This document shows positions 7,452-7,788 of a stretch of DNA of 7,788 bases, piece by piece. Position numbers and translations under genes: made by a program. The notes below the pieces were generated by a model, which was given only the letters and a program-made list of their open reading frames with translations, did not search any database and was not told where the DNA came from. Positions within the stretch are counted from its first letter, which is position 1; each line of letters starts with the position of its first letter. The DNA comes from Waddliaceae bacterium (GTDB lineage: Bacteria; Chlamydiota; Chlamydiia; Chlamydiales; SLOH01). The stretch covers positions 1 to 7,788 of the forward strand of contig SLOH01000065.1 in NCBI GenBank assembly GCA_007132595.1. Direction: 5' to 3'.

Positions 7452-7788
7452 TGTTCTCCTCCATCCACTGACACAGCAGCCCGCCGTAGACGTCCCAGGT
7501 GAGGCGTCCGGAGGCGTCGGAGATTTCCAGATCGTAGGCCGGTTTGCCCAGGTCGTGGCAAAGGGCGGAGATGCACACCGCCAGACGCCAGCGGGGTTCG
7601 AGTATCTTGCGTCGCTCGCCGCTGAGATGGCCATCGATGATGTGACCGTGAAAGGAGCGCGTGGCCCACAACGCCACTTCAATGCCGTGGCGAAGCAGCC
7701 CTCCGGCGCCACGATGATGATGCGCGCGCGAGGCGGGGATGAGATGGACAAAGGCGGCGTAGGATTCGAGTAGTGGTTCGACCAGTGA
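7429..7788 (-). CDS. MobH/TraI_2-type conjugative relaxase, internal N-terminal HD-domain fragment
   Basis: Read on the - strand from the window edge, an uninterrupted frame gives about 120 residues starting SLVEPLLESYAAFVHLIPAS. Characteristic segments are HHHRGAGGLLRHGIEVALWA (residues 23-42), ERRKILEPRWRLAVCISALC, HDLGKPAYDLEISDASGRL and CQWMEENNIDRYF. His34 of LLRHG with His78-Asp79 of CHDLGKP are the expected metal-binding residues of an HD domain. This arrangement matches the N-terminal region of MobH (TraI_2) relaxases, which nick the origin of transfer of integrative conjugative elements, common in gamma- and betaproteobacteria. Both ends are missing: the start lies beyond the window, and the reading is cut at the junction, after which the same frame runs out of frame into translocase DNA to a stop at 7345. 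GC content and codon use differ sharply from the rest of the window. The nearest in-frame start-like codon (GTG at 7677) is not the true start, because family-like sequence continues upstream of it. Confidence 0.8.

Noticed and set aside
7345..7677. A 110-residue - strand open frame taken as a complete small protein
   Set aside because: Its first part is a piece of the relaxase, whose family-like sequence continues upstream of the GTG start, and its last ~27 residues are translocase DNA read out of frame.
7555..7773. Open frames on the + strand and in a third - strand frame in the GC-rich end
   Set aside because: These are overlaps with the relaxase reading frame; high GC content lowers stop codon frequency and none of the products looks like a protein family.
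1..7788. CRISPR array, tRNA or rRNA gene, insertion sequence or attachment site
   Set aside because: Reading the intergenic stretches on both strands showed no regularly spaced repeats, no cloverleaf-like segments, no transposase and no flanking direct repeats near the junction.

Overview
The window is almost certainly from a member of the Chlamydiae, probably an environmental (amoeba- or arthropod-associated) lineage rather than Chlamydia itself. Two genes support this. One is a very long fused SecD-SecF protein (1521 aa) with the large extra N-terminal extracytoplasmic region of chlamydial SecDF. The other is a nucleotide transporter of the ATP/ADP translocase family, a hallmark of obligate intracellular bacteria and closest by eye to chlamydial Npt1. 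Base composition is moderate to AT-rich for about the first 7.4 kb. Genus-level placement cannot be made from the sequence alone.

Layout: the first ~110 bases may hold the tail of an upstream + strand gene. A + strand gene at 69-1040 encodes a D-2-hydroxyacid dehydrogenase-fold protein whose three expected catalytic residues all appear substituted. It converges on secDF (1089-5654, - strand), and a strong hairpin lies between them, oriented mainly to end secDF transcription. A ~360-base intergenic region (5655-6016) holds a candidate secDF promoter and ends at a bidirectional terminator (6012-6042). Beyond that is the translocase gene (6063 to about 7451, - strand), which lacks its first ~50 codons.

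The last ~340 bases (about 7451-7788) are different DNA. They are GC-rich (39/60 by hand count over 7501-7560) and encode, on the - strand in another frame, the N-terminal HD-domain part of a MobH/TraI_2-type relaxase of integrative conjugative elements, as found in proteobacteria. The open reading frame that runs through both parts (6063-7751) is a chance fusion: its first 100 residues are an out-of-frame reading of the relaxase. The two genes meet in a stretch of about 23 bases (7429-7451) that reads plausibly as relaxase in one frame and as translocase in another. This looks more like an assembly or cloning chimera than a biological insertion, but only reads across the junction can decide.

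Functionally, SecDF drives protein export with the Sec translocon and the translocase imports host ATP. They are neighbours on the same strand but separated by a terminator, so probably transcribed independently. I found no convincing new multi-gene system. The points most worth a second look are the likely catalytically altered dehydrogenase, the junction, and the enlarged SecDF extracytoplasmic domain with its coiled coil.
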